DNA of 64,000 nt from Halisarca cf. caerulea (GCA_963170055.1 CAUJGJ010000371.1:3127511-3191510); one strand, 5' to 3'. Shown: positions 1-11,246, counted from the stretch's first letter. The notes: generated by a model not told the origin, from the sequence alone. Made by a program: numbers and translations.

Positions 1-145
1 GTTCTTATTTCCAAAAGTAGTTTAAATACTTTGCAAATTTAAAATCTTGCTATTTGTTCGTTATAAAAATACTTTGTTCACTTTCTGAGATGTTTGAATT
101 TTGACTATTTCATGCTCTTCTTAATTTTAAAGTAATGTTTCTAAC
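1..145 (+). repeat. Representative satellite monomer (phase reference)
   Basis: This unit sets the numbering p1-p145 used in all other entries. It carries A at p19, G at p60, A at p63, C at p81, A at p88, A at p90, G at p103, A at p124, T at p136 and C at p141, which are common states. Two CpG sites are present, one in TTCG at p57-60 and one across the monomer boundary in AACGTT (p143 to p3 of the next unit). Single CATG (p111-114) and AACGTT sites per unit would give 145-bp ladders with NlaIII and AclI, while TTTAAA (DraI) occurs at least three times. Short A and T tracts recur at roughly 8-12 base spacing, which suggests intrinsic curvature; that is inference. The unit length is close to the 147 bp of a nucleosome core. 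Confidence 0.95.
21..43. repeat. Short dyad within the monomer, recurring in most copies
   Basis: TTTAAAT at p21-27 and ATTTAAA at p37-43 are perfect inverted 7-base arms separated by nine bases. The spacer contains most of a second palindrome, TTTGCAAA (p30-37). This is the clearest dyad in the unit and recurs in most monomers. It is altered in three derived classes: p38 T to A (ATTTAAA becomes AATTAAA), p34 C to A (TTTGCAAA becomes TTTGAAAA) and p22 T to G (TTTAAAT becomes TGTAAAT). Dyads are common in centromeric satellites, but with pure A/T arms chance similarity is a real alternative. Confidence 0.5.
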
Positions 146-435
146 GTTCTTATTTCCAAAAGTTGTTTAAATACTTTGCAAATTTAAAATCTTGCTATTT
201 GTTCGTTTTAAATATACTTTGTTCATTTTCTGAGATGCTTGAATTTTGACTATTTCATGCTCTTCTTAATTTTAAAGTAAAGTTTCTAACGTTCTTATTT
301 CCAAAAGTAGTTTAAATACTTTGCAAATTTAAAATCTTGCTATTTGTTCGTTTTAAAAATACTTTGTTCACTTTCTGAGATGTTTGAATTTTGACTATTT
401 CATGCTCTTCTTAATTTTAAAGTAATGTTTCTAAC

Positions 436-581
436 GTTCTTATTTCCAAAAGTAGTTTAAATACTTTGCAAATTAAAAAATCTTGCTATTTGTTCGTTTT
501 AAAAATACTTTGTTCACTTTCTGAGATGTTTGAATTTTGACTATTTCATGCTCTTCTTAATTTTAAAGTAATGTTTCTAAC
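436..581 (+). repeat. 146-bp monomer with a 1-base insertion in the p38-44 A/T run
   Basis: After AAATT the unit has a run of six A where the usual unit has TAAAA, adding one base. The same monomer occurs at 1887-2032 at the matching place of the second 1451-bp copy, so the insertion predates that duplication. The change disrupts the right arm of the p21-43 dyad. Confidence 0.9.
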
Positions 582-2902
582 GTTCTTATTTCCAAAAGTA
601 GTTTAAATAATTTGCAAATTTAAAATCTTGCTATTTGTTCGTTATAAAAATACTTTGTTCACTTTCTGAGATGTTTGAATTTTGACTATTTCATGCTCTT
701 CTTAATTTTAAAGTAATGTTTCTAACGTTCTTATTTCCAAAAGTAGTTTAAATACTTTGCAAATTTAAAATCTTGCTATTTGTTCGTTATAAAAATACTT
801 TGTTCACTTTCTGAGATGTTTGAATTTTGACTATTTCATGCTCTTCTTAATTTTAAAGTAATGTTTCTAACGTTCTTATTTCCAAAAGTTGTTTAAATAC
901 TTTGCAAATTTAAAATCTTGCTATTTGTTCGTTTTAAAAATACTTTGTTCACTTTCTGAGGTGTTTGAATTTTGACTATTTCATGCTCTTCTTAATTTTA
1001 AAGTAATGTTTCTAACGTTCTTATTTCCAAAAGTAGTTTAAATACTTTGCAAATTTAAAATCTTGCTATTTGTTCATTATAAAAATACTTTGTTCACTTT
1101 CTGAGATGTTTGAATTTTGACTATTTCATGCTCTTCTTAATTTTAAAGTAATGTTTCTAACGTTCTTATTTCCAAAAGTAGTTTAAATACTTTGCAAATT
1201 TAAAATCTTGCTATTTGTTCGTTTTAAAAATACTTTGTTCACTTTCTGAGATGTTTGAATTTTGACTATTTCATGCTCTTCTTAATTTTAAAGTAATGTT
1301 TCTAACGTTCTTATTTCCAAAAGTAGTTTAAATACTTTGCAAATTTAAAATCTTGCTATTTGTTCATTATAAAAATACTTTGTTCACTTTCTGAGATGTT
1401 TGAATTTTGACTATTTCATGCTCTTCTTAATTTTAAAGTAATGTTTCTAACGTTCTTATTTCCAAAAGTAGTTTAAATACTTTGCAAATTTAAAATCTTG
1501 CTATTTGTTCGTTATAAAAATACTTTGTTCACTTTCTGAGATGTTTGAATTTTGACTATTTCATGCTCTTCTTAATTTTAAAGTAATGTTTCTAACGTTC
1601 TTATTTCCAAAAGTTGTTTAAATACTTTGCAAATTTAAAATCTTGCTATTTGTTCGTTTTAAATATACTTTGTTCATTTTCTGAGATGCTTGAATTTTGA
1701 CTATTTCATGCTCTTCTTAATTTTAAAGTAAAGTTTCTAACGTTCTTATTTCCAAAAGTAGTTTAAATACTTTGCAAATTTAAAATCTTGCTATTTGTTC
1801 GTTTTAAAAATACTTTGTTCACTTTCTGAGATGTTTGAATTTTGACTATTTCATGCTCTTCTTAATTTTAAAGTAATGTTTCTAACGTTCTTATTTCCAA
1901 AAGTAGTTTAAATACTTTGCAAATTAAAAAATCTTGCTATTTGTTCGTTTTAAAAATACTTTGTTCACTTTCTGAGATGTTTGAATTTTGACTATTTCAT
2001 GCTCTTCTTAATTTTAAAGTAATGTTTCTAACGTTCTTATTTCCAAAAGTAGTTTAAATAATTTGCAAATTTAAAATCTTGCTATTTGTTCGTTATAAAA
2101 ATACTTTGTTCACTTTCTGAGATGTTTGAATTTTGACTATTTCATGCTCTTCTTAATTTTAAAGTAATGTTTCTAACGTTCTTATTTCCAAAAGTAGTTT
2201 AAATACTTTGCAAATTTAAAATCTTGCTATTTGTTCGTTATAAAAATACTTTGTTCACTTTCTGAGATGTTTGAATTTTGACTATTTCATGCTCTTCTTA
2301 ATTTTAAAGTAATGTTTCTAACGTTCTTATTTCCAAAAGTTGTTTAAATACTTTGCAAATTTAAAATCTTGCTATTTGTTCGTTTTAAAAATACTTTGTT
2401 CACTTTCTGAGGTGTTTGAATTTTGACTATTTCATGCTCTTCTTAATTTTAAAGTAATGTTTCTAACGTTCTTATTTCCAAAAGTAGTTTAAATACTTTG
2501 CAAATTTAAAATCTTGCTATTTGTTCATTATAAAAATACTTTGTTCACTTTCTGAGATGTTTGAATTTTGACTATTTCATGCTCTTCTTAATTTTAAAGT
2601 AATGTTTCTAACGTTCTTATTTCCAAAAGTAGTTTAAATACTTTGCAAATTTAAAATCTTGCTATTTGTTCGTTTTAAAAATACTTTGTTCACTTTCTGA
2701 GATGTTTGAATTTTGACTATTTCATGCTCTTCTTAATTTTAAAGTAATGTTTCTAACGTTCTTATTTCCAAAAGTAGTTTAAATACTTTGCAAATTTAAA
2801 ATCTTGCTATTTGTTCATTATAAAAATACTTTGTTCACTTTCTGAGATGTTTGAATTTTGACTATTTCATGCTCTTCTTAATTTTAAAGTAATGTTTCTA
2901 AC

Positions 2903-4206
2903 GTTCTTATTTCCAAAAGTAGTTTAAATACTTTGCAAATTTAAAATCTTGCTATTTGTTCGTTATAAAAATACTTTGTTCACTTTCTGCGATGTTTGAA
3001 TTTTGACTATTTCATGCTCTTCTTAATTTTAAAGTAATGTTTCTAACGTTCTTATTTCCAAAAGTTGTTTAAATACTTTGCAAATTTAAAATCTTGCTAT
3101 TTGTTCGTTATAAAAATACTTTGTTCACTTTCTGAGATGTTTGAATTTTGACTATTTCATGCTCTTCTTAATTTTAAAGTAATGTTTCTAACGTTCTTAT
3201 TTCCAAAAGTTGTTTAAATACTTTGCAAATTTAAAATCTTGCTATTTGTTCGTTATAAAAATACTTTGTTCACTTTCTGAGATGTTTGAATTTTGACTAT
3301 TTCATGCTCTTCTTAATTTTAAAGTAATGTTTCTAACGTTCTTATTTCCAAAAGTTGTTTAAATACTTTGCAAATTTAAAATCTTGCTATTTGTTCGTTA
3401 TAAAAATACTTTGTTCACTTTCTGCGATGTTTGAATTTTGACTATTTCATGCTCTTCTTAATTTTAAAGTAATGTTTGTAACGTTTTTATTTCTAAAAGT
3501 AGTTTAAATACTTTGCAAATTTAAAATCTTGCTATTTGTTCGTTATAAAAATACTTTGTTCACTTTCTGAGATGTTTGAATTTTGACTATTTCATGCTCT
3601 TCTTAATTTTAAAGTAATGTTTCTAACGTTCTTATTTCCAAAAGTAGTTTAAATACTTTGCAAATTTAAAATCTTGCTATTTGTTCGTTATAAAAGTACT
3701 TTGTTCACTTTCTGCGATGTTTAATTTTGACTATTTCATGCTCTTCTTAATTTTAAAGTAATGTTTCTAACGTTCTTATTTCCAAAAGTTGTTTAAATAC
3801 TTTGCAAATTTAAAATCTTGCTATTTGTTCGTTATAAAAATACTTTGTTCACTTTCTGAGATGTTTGAATTTTCACTATTTCATGCTCTTCTTAATTTTA
3901 AAGTAATGTTTCTAACGTTCTTATTTCCAAAAGTTGTTTAAATACTTTGCAAATTTAAAATCTTGCTATTTGTTCGTTATAAAAATACTTTGTTCACTTT
4001 CTGCGATGTTTGAATTTTGACTATTTCATGCTCTTCTTAATTTTAAAGTAATGTTTCTAACGTTCTTATTTCCAAAAGTTGTTTAAATACTTTGCAAATT
4101 TAAAATCTTGCTATTTGTTCGTTATAAAAATACTTTGTTCACTTTCTGAGATGTTTGAATTTTGACTATTTCATGCTCTTCTTAATTTTAAAGTAATGTT
4201 TCTAAC
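2903..4206 (+). repeat. Mixed monomer block without a clear HOR
   Basis: Nine monomers, mostly with A at p63, follow the 1451-bp duplication. Alternation of A and C at p88 is the main pattern (C at 2903, 3338, 3628 and 3917). The unit at 3483 is the first with T at both p4 and p12 (GTTTTTATTTCT), and it is preceded by a unit with G at p141; this pairing recurs through the array. The unit at 3628 carries G at p69, creating AGTACT, and is 144 bp because one G is missing at p96. I see no higher-order period inside this block, and no other kind of sequence. Confidence 0.8.
3628..3771 (+). repeat. 144-bp monomer, G deleted at p96
   Basis: GATGTTTAATTTT replaces the usual GATGTTTGAATTTT, so one G is missing. 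This is the only 144-bp unit I found in the window, which marks it as a private mutation not spread by later homogenisation. It also carries G at p69 and C at p88, a combination shared with 13 other AGTACT-bearing units further right (for example 20092, 31810 and 39347). Confidence 0.88.
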
Positions 4207-5947
4207 GTTCTTATTTCCAAAAGTAGTTTAAATACTTTGCAAATTTAAAATCTTGCTATTTGTTCGTTATAAAAATACTTTGTTCACTTTCTGAGATGTT
4301 TGAATTTTGACTATTTCATGCTCTTCTTAATTTTAAAGTAATGTTTCTAACGTTCTTATTTCCAAAAGTTGTTTAAATACTTTGCAAATTTAAAATCTTG
4401 CTATTTGTTCGTTTTAAAAATACTTTGTTCACTTTCTGAGGTGTTTGAATTTTGACTATTTCATGCTCTTCTTAATTTTAAAGTAATGTTTGTAACGTTC
4501 TTATTTCCAAAAGTTGTTTAAATACTTTGCAAATTTAAAATCTTGCTATTTGTTCGTTTTAAAAATACTTTGTTCATTTTCTGAGATGCTTGAATTTTGA
4601 CTATTTCATGCTCTTCTTAATTTTAAAGTAATGTTTCTAACGTTCTTATTTCCAAAAGTTGTTTAAATACTTTGCAAATTTAAAATCTTGCTATTTGTTC
4701 GTTATAAAAATACTTTGTTCACTTTCTGAGATGTTTGAATTTTGACTATTTCATGCTCTTCTTAATTTTAAAGTAATGTTTCTAACGTTCTTATTTCCAA
4801 AAGTTGTTTAAATACTTTGCAAATTTAAAATCTTGCTATTTGTTCGTTATAAAAATACTTTGTTCACTTTCTGAGATGTTTGAATTTTGACTATTTCATG
4901 CTCTTCTTAATTTTAAAGTAATGTTTCTAACGTTCTTATTTCCAAAAGTTGTTTAAATACTTTGCAAATTTAAAATCTTGCTATTTGTTCGTTATAAAAA
5001 TACTTTGTTCACTTTCTGAGATGTTTGAATTTTCACTATTTCATGCTCTTCTTAATTTTAAAGTAATGTTTCTAACGTTCTTATTTCCAAAAGTTGTTTA
5101 AATACTTTGCAAATTTAAAATCTTGCTATTTGTTCGTTATAAAAATACTTTGTTCACTTTCTGAGATGTTTGAATTTTGACTATTTCATGCTCTTCTTAA
5201 TTTTAAAGTAATGTTTCTAACGTTCTTATTTCCAAAAGTTGTTTAAATACTTTGCAAATTTAAAATCTTGCTATTTGTTCGTTTTAAAAATACTTTGTTC
5301 ACTTTCTGAGATTTTTTAATTTTTTACTATTTCATGCTCTTCTTAATTTTAAAGTAATGTTTCTAACGTTCTTATTTCCAAAAGTAGTTTAAATACTTTG
5401 CAAATTTAAAATCTTGCTATTTGTTCATTATAAAAATACTTTGTTCACTTTCTGAGATGTTTGAATTTTCACTATTTCATGCTCTTCTTAATTTTAAAGT
5501 AATGTTTCTAACGTTCTTATTTCCAAAAGTAGTTTAAATACTTTGCAAATTTAAAATCTTGCTATTTATTCGTTTTAAAAATACTTTGTTCACTTTCTGA
5601 GATGTTTGAATTTTGACTATTTCATGCTCTTCTTAATTTTAAAGTAATGTTTCTAACGTTCGTATTTCCAAAAGTTGTTTAAATACTTTGCAAATTTAAA
5701 ATCTTGCTATTTGTTCGTTATAAAAATACTTTGTTCACTTTCTGCGATGTTTGAATTTTGACTATTTCATGCTCTTCTTAATTTTAAAGTAATGTTTCTA
5801 ACGTTCTTATTTCCAAAAGTTGTTTAAATACTTTGCAAAATTAAAATCTTGCTATTTGTTCGTTATAAAAATACTTTGTTCACTTTCTGAGATGTTTGAA
5901 TTTTGACTATTTCATGCTCTTCTTAATTTTAAAGTAATGTTTCTAAC
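4207..5947 (+). repeat. 12-monomer block, left copy of a dispersed duplication
   Basis: Twelve consecutive monomers match those at 11827-13566 in order: G at p90 with G at p141 (4352), T at p81 with C at p93 (4497), C at p103 (4932), A at p60 with C at p103 (5368), TTTATTCG with A at p56 (5513), GTTCGTATTT with G at p5 (5658), and CAAAATT with A at p38 (5803). The copies are offset 7,620 bp, falling to 7,619 after the one-base insertion in unit 5222. The insertion is absent from the right copy, so it arose after the duplication or was lost there. Confidence 0.85.
5222..5367 (+). repeat. 146-bp monomer with clustered changes at p92-104
   Basis: Between p85 and p111 this unit reads GAGATTTTTTAATTTTTTAC, where the usual form has G at p92, p96 and p103; all three G are replaced by T and one T is added. 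No neighbour shows this cluster. Several linked changes in one unit look like one mutational event or a local sequencing or assembly error in a T run. The equivalent unit at 12842 has the ordinary sequence. Confidence 0.85.
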
Positions 5948-6672
5948 GTTCTTATTTCCAAAAGTTGTTTAAATACTTTGCAAATTTAAAATCTTGCTAT
6001 TTGTTCGTTTTAAAAATACTTTGTTCACTTTCTGAGATGTTTGAATTTTGACTATTTCATGCTCTTCTTAATTTTAAAGTAATGTTTCTAACGTTCTTAT
6101 TTCCAAAAGTAGTTTAAATACTTTGCAAATTTAAAATCTTGCTATTTGTTCATTATAAAAATACTTTGTTCACTTTCTGAGATGTTTGAATTTTCACTAT
6201 TTCATGCTCTTCTTAATTTTAAAGTAATGTTTCTAACGTTCTTATTTCCAAAAGTAGTTTAAATACTTTGCAAATTTAAAATCTTGCTATTTATTCGTTT
6301 TAAAAATACTTTGTTCACTTTCTGAGATGTTTGAATTTTGACTATTTCATGCTCTTCTTAATTTTAAAGTAATGTTTCTAACGTTCGTATTTCCAAAAGT
6401 TGTTTAAATACTTTGCAAATTTAAAATCTTGCTATTTGTTCGTTATAAAAATACTTTGTTCACTTTCTGCGATGTTTGAATTTTGACTATTTCATGCTCT
6501 TCTTAATTTTAAAGTAATGTTTCTAACGTTCTTATTTCCAAAAGTTGTTTAAATACTTTGCAAAATTAAAATCTTGCTATTTGTTCGTTATAAAAATACT
6601 TTGTTCACTTTCTGAGATGTTTGAATTTTGACTATTTCATGCTCTTCTTAATTTTAAAGTAATGTTTCTAAC
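5222..6672 (+). repeat. 5-monomer HOR, two tandem copies (726 and 725 bp)
   Basis: Units 5222, 5368, 5513, 5658 and 5803 correspond to 5948, 6093, 6238, 6383 and 6528. The order is: T19 with T63; A60 with C103; A56 (TTTATTCG); G5 (GTTCGTATTT) with C88; A38 (CAAAATT). This five-unit cassette is one of the most mobile patterns in the window and recurs at 12842, 14292, 34562, 36157 and 40797. Confidence 0.87.
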
Positions 6673-8122
6673 GTTCTTATTTCCAAAAGTTGTTTAAATA
6701 CTTTGCAAATTTAAAATCTTGCTATTTGTTCGTTTTAAATATACTTTGTTCATTTTCTGAGATGCTTGAATTTTGACTATTTCATGCTCTTCTTAATTTT
6801 AAAGTAAAGTTTCTAACGTTCTTATTTCCAAAAGTAGTTTAAATACTTTGCAAATTTAAAATCTTGCTATTTGTTCGTTTTAAAAATACTTTGTTCACTT
6901 TCTGAGATGTTTGAATTTTGACTATTTCATGCTCTTCTTAATTTTAAAGTAATGTTTCTAACGTTCTTATTTCCAAAAGTTGTTTAAATACTTTGCAAAT
7001 TTAAAATCTTGCTATTTGTTCGTTTTAAAAATACTTTGTTCATTTTCTGAGATGTTTGAATTTTGACTATTTCATGCTCTTCTTAATTTTAAAGTAATGT
7101 TTCTAACGTTCTTATTTCCAAAAGTTGTTTAAATACTTTGCAAATTTAAAATCTTGCTATTTGTTCGTTATAAAAATACTTTGTTCACTTTCTGAGATGT
7201 TTGAATTTTCACTATTTCATGCTCTTCTTAATTTTAAAGTAATGTTTCTAACGTTCTTATTTCCAAAAGTAGTTTAAATACTTTGCAAATTTAAAATCTT
7301 GCTATTTGTTCGTTATAAAAATACTTTGTTCACCTTCTGAGATGTTTGAATTTTGACTATTTCATGCTCTTCTTAATTTTAAAGTAATGTTTCTAACGTT
7401 CTTATTTCCAAAAGTTGTTTAAATACTTTGCAAATTTAAAATCTTGCTATTTGTTCGTTTTAAATATACTTTGTTCATTTTCTGAGATGCTTGAATTTTG
7501 ACTATTTCATGCTCTTCTTAATTTTAAAGTAATGTTTCTAACGTTCTTATTTCCAAAAGTTGTTTAAATACTTTGCAAATTTAAAATCTTGCTATTTGTT
7601 CGTTTTAAATATACTTTGTTCATTTTCTGAGATGCTTGAATTTTGACTATTTCATGCTCTTCTTAATTTTAAAGTAAAGTTTCTAACGTTCTTATTTCCA
7701 AAAGTAGTTTAAATACTTTGCAAATTTAAAATCTTGCTATTTGTTCGTTTTAAAAATACTTTGTTCACTTTCTGAGATGTTTGAATTTTGACTATTTCAT
7801 GCTCTTCTTAATTTTAAAGTAATGTTTCTAACGTTCTTATTTCCAAAAGTTGTTTAAATACTTTGCAAATTTAAAATCTTGCTATTTGTTCGTTTTAAAA
7901 ATACTTTGTTCATTTTCTGAGATGTTTGAATTTTGACTATTTCATGCTCTTCTTAATTTTAAAGTAATGTTTCTAACGTTCTTATTTCCAAAAGTTGTTT
8001 AAATACTTTGCAAATTTAAAATCTTGCTATTTGTTCGTTATAAAAATACTTTGTTCACTTTCTGAGATGTTTGAATTTTCACTATTTCATGCTCTTCTTA
8101 ATTTTAAAGTAATGTTTCTAAC
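6673..8122 (+). repeat. Partial repeat of a 4-monomer segment, offset 870 bp
   Basis: Units 6673, 6818, 6963 and 7108 (TTTAAATATAC with A136; T63; T81 without C93; C103) match 7543, 7688, 7833 and 7978. Between them lie 7253, the first unit with C at p82 (CACCTTC), and 7398, a TTTAAATATAC unit that has T rather than A at p136. The 6-unit stretch 6528-7397 also matches 14872-15741. Confidence 0.75.
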
Positions 8123-9282
8123 GTTCTTATTTCCAAAAGTAGTTTAAATACTTTGCAAATTTAAAATCTTGCTATTTATTCGTTTTAAAAATACTTTGTT
8201 CACTTTCTGAGATGTTTGAATTTTGACTATTTCATGCTCTTCTTAATTTTAAAGTAATGTTTCTAACGTTCTTATTTCCAAAAGTTGTTTAAATACTTTG
8301 CAAATTTAAAATCTTGCTATTTGTTCGTTATAAAAATACTTTGTTCACTTTCTGCGATGTTTGAATTTTGACTATTTCATGCTCTTCTTAATTTTAAAGT
8401 AATGTTTCTAACGTTCTTATTTCCAAAAGTTGTTTAAATACTTTGCAAAATTAAAATCTTGCTATTTGTTCGTTATAAAAATACTTTGTTCACTTTCTGA
8501 GATGTTTGAATTTTGACTATTTCATGCTCTTCTTAATTTTAAAGTAATGTTTCTAACGTTCTTATTTCCAAAAGTTGTTTAAATACTTTGCAAATTTAAA
8601 ATCTTGCTATTTGTTCGTTTTAAATATACTTTGTTCATTTTCTGAGATGCTTGAATTTTGACTATTTCATGCTCTTCTTAATTTTAAAGTAAAGTTTCTA
8701 ACGTTCTTATTTCCAAAAGTAGTTTAAATACTTTGCAAAATTAAAATCTTGCTATTTGTTCGTTTTAAAAATACTTTGTTCACTTTCTGAGATGTTTGAA
8801 TTTTGACTATTTCATGCTCTTCTTAATTTTAAAGTAATGTTTCTAACGTTCTTATTTCCAAAAGTTGTTTAAATACTTTGCAAATTTAAAATCTTGCTAT
8901 TTGTTCGTTTTAAAAATACTTTGTTCATTTTCTGAGATGCTTGAATTTTGACTATTTCATGCTCTTCTTAATTTTAAAGTAATGTTTCTAACGTTCTTAT
9001 TTCCAAAAGTTGTTTAAATACTTTGCAAATTTAAAATCTTGCTATTTGTTCGTTATAAAATTACTTTGTTCACTTTCTGAGATGTTTGAATTTTGACTAT
9101 TTCATGCTCTTCTTAATTTTAAAGTAATGTTTCTAACGTTCTTATTTCCAAAAGTAGTTTAAATACTTTGCAAATTTAAAATCTTGCTATTTGTTCATTA
9201 TAAAAATACTTTGTTCACTTTCTGAGATGTTTGAATTTTGACTATTTCATGCTCTTCTTAATTTTAAAGTAATGTTTCTAAC
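8123..9282 (+). repeat. 8-monomer block related to 17192-18351
   Basis: The order A56 unit, C88 unit, A38 unit, TTTAAATATAC unit, A38 with A19 unit, T81/C93 unit (8123, 8268, 8413, 8558, 8703, 8848) is repeated at 17192-18061, 9,069 bp away. The next two monomers, 8993 and 9138, are close to but not the same as 18062 and 18207: 8993 has a private T at p69 (AAAATTAC), and 9138 has A at p60 where 18207 has C. Related TTTAAATATAC-derived strings occur at 11135-11826, where the first unit is the truncated form. Confidence 0.7.
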
Positions 9283-10007
9283 GTTCTTATTTCCAAAAGT
9301 TGTTTAAATACTTTGCAAATTTAAAATCTTGCTATTTGTTCGTTTTAAATATACTTTGTTCATTTTCTGAGATGCTTGAATTTTGACTATTTCATGCTCT
9401 TCTTAATTTTAAAGTAAAGTTTCTAACGTTCTTATTTCCAAAAGTAGTTTAAATACTTTGCAAATTTAAAATCTTGCTATTTGTTCGTTTTAAAAATACT
9501 TTGTTCACTTTCTGAGATGTTTGAATTTTGACTATTTCATGCTCTTCTTAATTTTAAAGTAATGTTTCTAACGTTCTTATTTCCAAAAGTTGTTTAAATA
9601 CTTTGCAAATTTAAAATCTTGCTATTTGTTCGTTTTAAAAATACTTTGTTCACTTTCTGAGATGCTTGAATTTTGACTATTTCATGCTCTTCTTAATTTT
9701 AAAGTAATGTTTCTAACGTTCTTATTTCCAAAAGTTGTTTAAATACTTTGCAAATTTAAAATCTTGCTATTTGTTCGTTATAAAAATACTTTGTTCACTT
9801 TCTGCGATGTTTGAATTTTGACTATTTCATGCTCTTCTTAATTTTAAAGTAATGTTTCTAACGTTCTTATTTCCAAAAGTTGTTTAAATACTTTGCAAAT
9901 TTAAAATCTTGCTATTTGTTCGTTATAAAAATACTTTGTTCACTTTCTGAGATGTTTGAATTTTGACTATTTCATGCTCTTCTTAATTTTAAAGTAATGT
10001 TTCTAAC

Positions 10008-10119
10008 GTTCTTATTTCCAAAAGTTGTTTAAATACTTTGCAAATTTAAAATCTTGCTATTTGTTCGTTTTAAATGAACTATTTCATGCTCTTCTTAATT
10101 TTAAAGTAAAGTTTCTAAC
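10008..10119 (+). repeat. Truncated 112-bp monomer (net loss of 33 bp)
   Basis: After GTTTTAAAT the sequence passes directly to GAACTATTTC, so most of p69-p103 is missing. The junction fits either a 35-base deletion with GA added, or two deletions of 27 and 6 bases that leave TGAA from p95-98. A at p136 and the AAAT at p65-68 show that it derives from the TTTAAATATAC class. The p21-43 dyad is kept, while the p70-102 part is lost. Confidence 0.92.
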
Positions 10120-11134
10120 GTTCTTATTTCCAAAAGTAGTTTAAATACTTTGCAAAATTAAAATCTTGCTATTTGTTCGTTTTAAAAATACTTTGTTCAC
10201 TTTCTGAGATGTTTGAATTTTGACTATTTCATGCTCTTCTTAATTTTAAAGTAATGTTTCTAACGTTCTTATTTCCAAAAGTTGTTTAAATACTTTGCAA
10301 ATTTAAAATCTTGCTATTTGTTCGTTTTAAAAATACTTTGTTCATTTTCTGAGATGCTTGAATTTTGACTATTTCATGCTCTTCTTAATTTTAAAGTAAA
10401 GTTTCTAACGTTCTTATTTCCAAAAGTAGTTTAAATACTTTGCAAATTTAAAATCTTGCTATTTGTTCGTTTTAAAAATACTTTGTTCACTTTCTGAGAT
10501 GTTTGAATTTTGACTATTTCATGCTCTTCTTAATTTTAAAGTAATGTTTCTAACGTTCTTATTTCCAAAAGTTGTTTAAATACTTTGCAAATTTAAAATC
10601 TTGCTATTTGTTCGTTTTAAAAATACTTTGTTCACTTTCTGAGATGCTTGAATTTTGACTATTTCATGCTCTTCTTAATTTTAAAGTAATGTTTCTAACG
10701 TTCTTATTTCCAAAAGTTGTTTAAATACTTTGCAAATTTAAAATCTTGCTATTTGTTCGTTATAAAAATACTTTGTTCACTTTCTGCGATGTTTGAATTT
10801 TGACTATTTCATGCTCTTCTTAATTTTAAAGTAATGTTTCTAACGTTCTTATTTCCAAAAGTTGTTTAAATACTTTGCAAATTTAAAATCTTGCTATTTG
10901 TTCGTTATAAAAATACTTTGTTCACTTTCTGAGATGTTTGAATTTTGACTATTTCATGCTCTTCTTAATTTTAAAGTAATGTTTCTAACGTTCTTATTTC
11001 CAAAAGTAGTTTAAATACTTTGCAAATTTAAAATCTTGCTATTTGTTCGTTATAAAAATACTTTGTTCACTTTCTGAGATGTTTGAATTTTGACTATTTC
11101 ATGCTCTTCTTAATTTTAAAGTAATGTTTCTAAC

Positions 11135-11246
11135 GTTCTTATTTCCAAAAGTTGTTTAAATACTTTGCAAATTTAAAATCTTGCTATTTGTTCGTTTTAA
11201 ATGAACTATTTCATGCTCTTCTTAATTTTAAAGTAAAGTTTCTAAC
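11135..11246 (+). repeat. Second truncated 112-bp monomer
   Basis: The junction is base for base the same as in the unit at 10008, including the GA at the join, so the deletion happened once and was then amplified with its neighbours by a 1,127-bp unequal exchange. These are the only two short units of this kind in the window. Confidence 0.92.

Larger units (their letters stand above)
1..2902 (+). repeat. 10-monomer HOR, two tandem copies of 1451 bp
   Basis: Copy 1 is 1-1451 and copy 2 is 1452-2902. Ten monomers correspond in order, including rare markers: the unit with TTTAAATATAC, T at p81, C at p93 and A at p136 (146 and 1597), the unit with one extra A (436 and 1887), the unit with AAATAATTTG (582 and 2033), the unit with G at p90 (872 and 2323), and two units with A at p60 (1017/2468 and 1307/2758). 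I found no difference between the copies at any diagnostic site. The pattern ends in the monomer at 2903, which has C at p88 where the unit at 1 has A, and the following unit lacks the TTTAAATATAC form. The left edge may continue outside the window. Confidence 0.93.
9283..11246 (+). repeat. HOR block containing truncated monomers (1127-bp period)
   Basis: The two 112-bp monomers at 10008 and 11135 are 1,127 bp apart, which is seven full monomers plus one truncated one. The units that follow each (10120 and 11247, both A19 with A38; 10265 and 11392, both T81 with C93) match, except that 10265 has A and 11392 has T at p136. The units before them also correspond (9428-9863 with 10410-10845), but 10990 is an extra A19 monomer in the second copy. 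This shows an HOR that gained one unit while being copied. Confidence 0.82.

Noticed and set aside
30..38. Octamer-like TTTGCAAAT (POU factor site)
   Set aside because: It differs from ATGCAAAT at the first base and lies in A/T-rich repeat sequence. A functional site cannot be supported from a satellite monomer.
57..65. Pol III B-box-like GTTCG
   Set aside because: Only the first five bases match; the rest of the box and any A box are missing, and no tRNA-like fold is present.
57..74. CENP-B box-like start (TTCGTT at p57-62)
   Set aside because: The CENP-B box also needs the A and CGGG parts downstream. Here the following bases are ATAAAAATAC, so only the first six bases agree.
5513..5657. 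Polyadenylation signal AATAAA on the minus strand in A56 and T4 monomers
   Set aside because: TTTATT arises by chance from single changes in an A/T-rich unit, and there is no transcript or gene for it to end.
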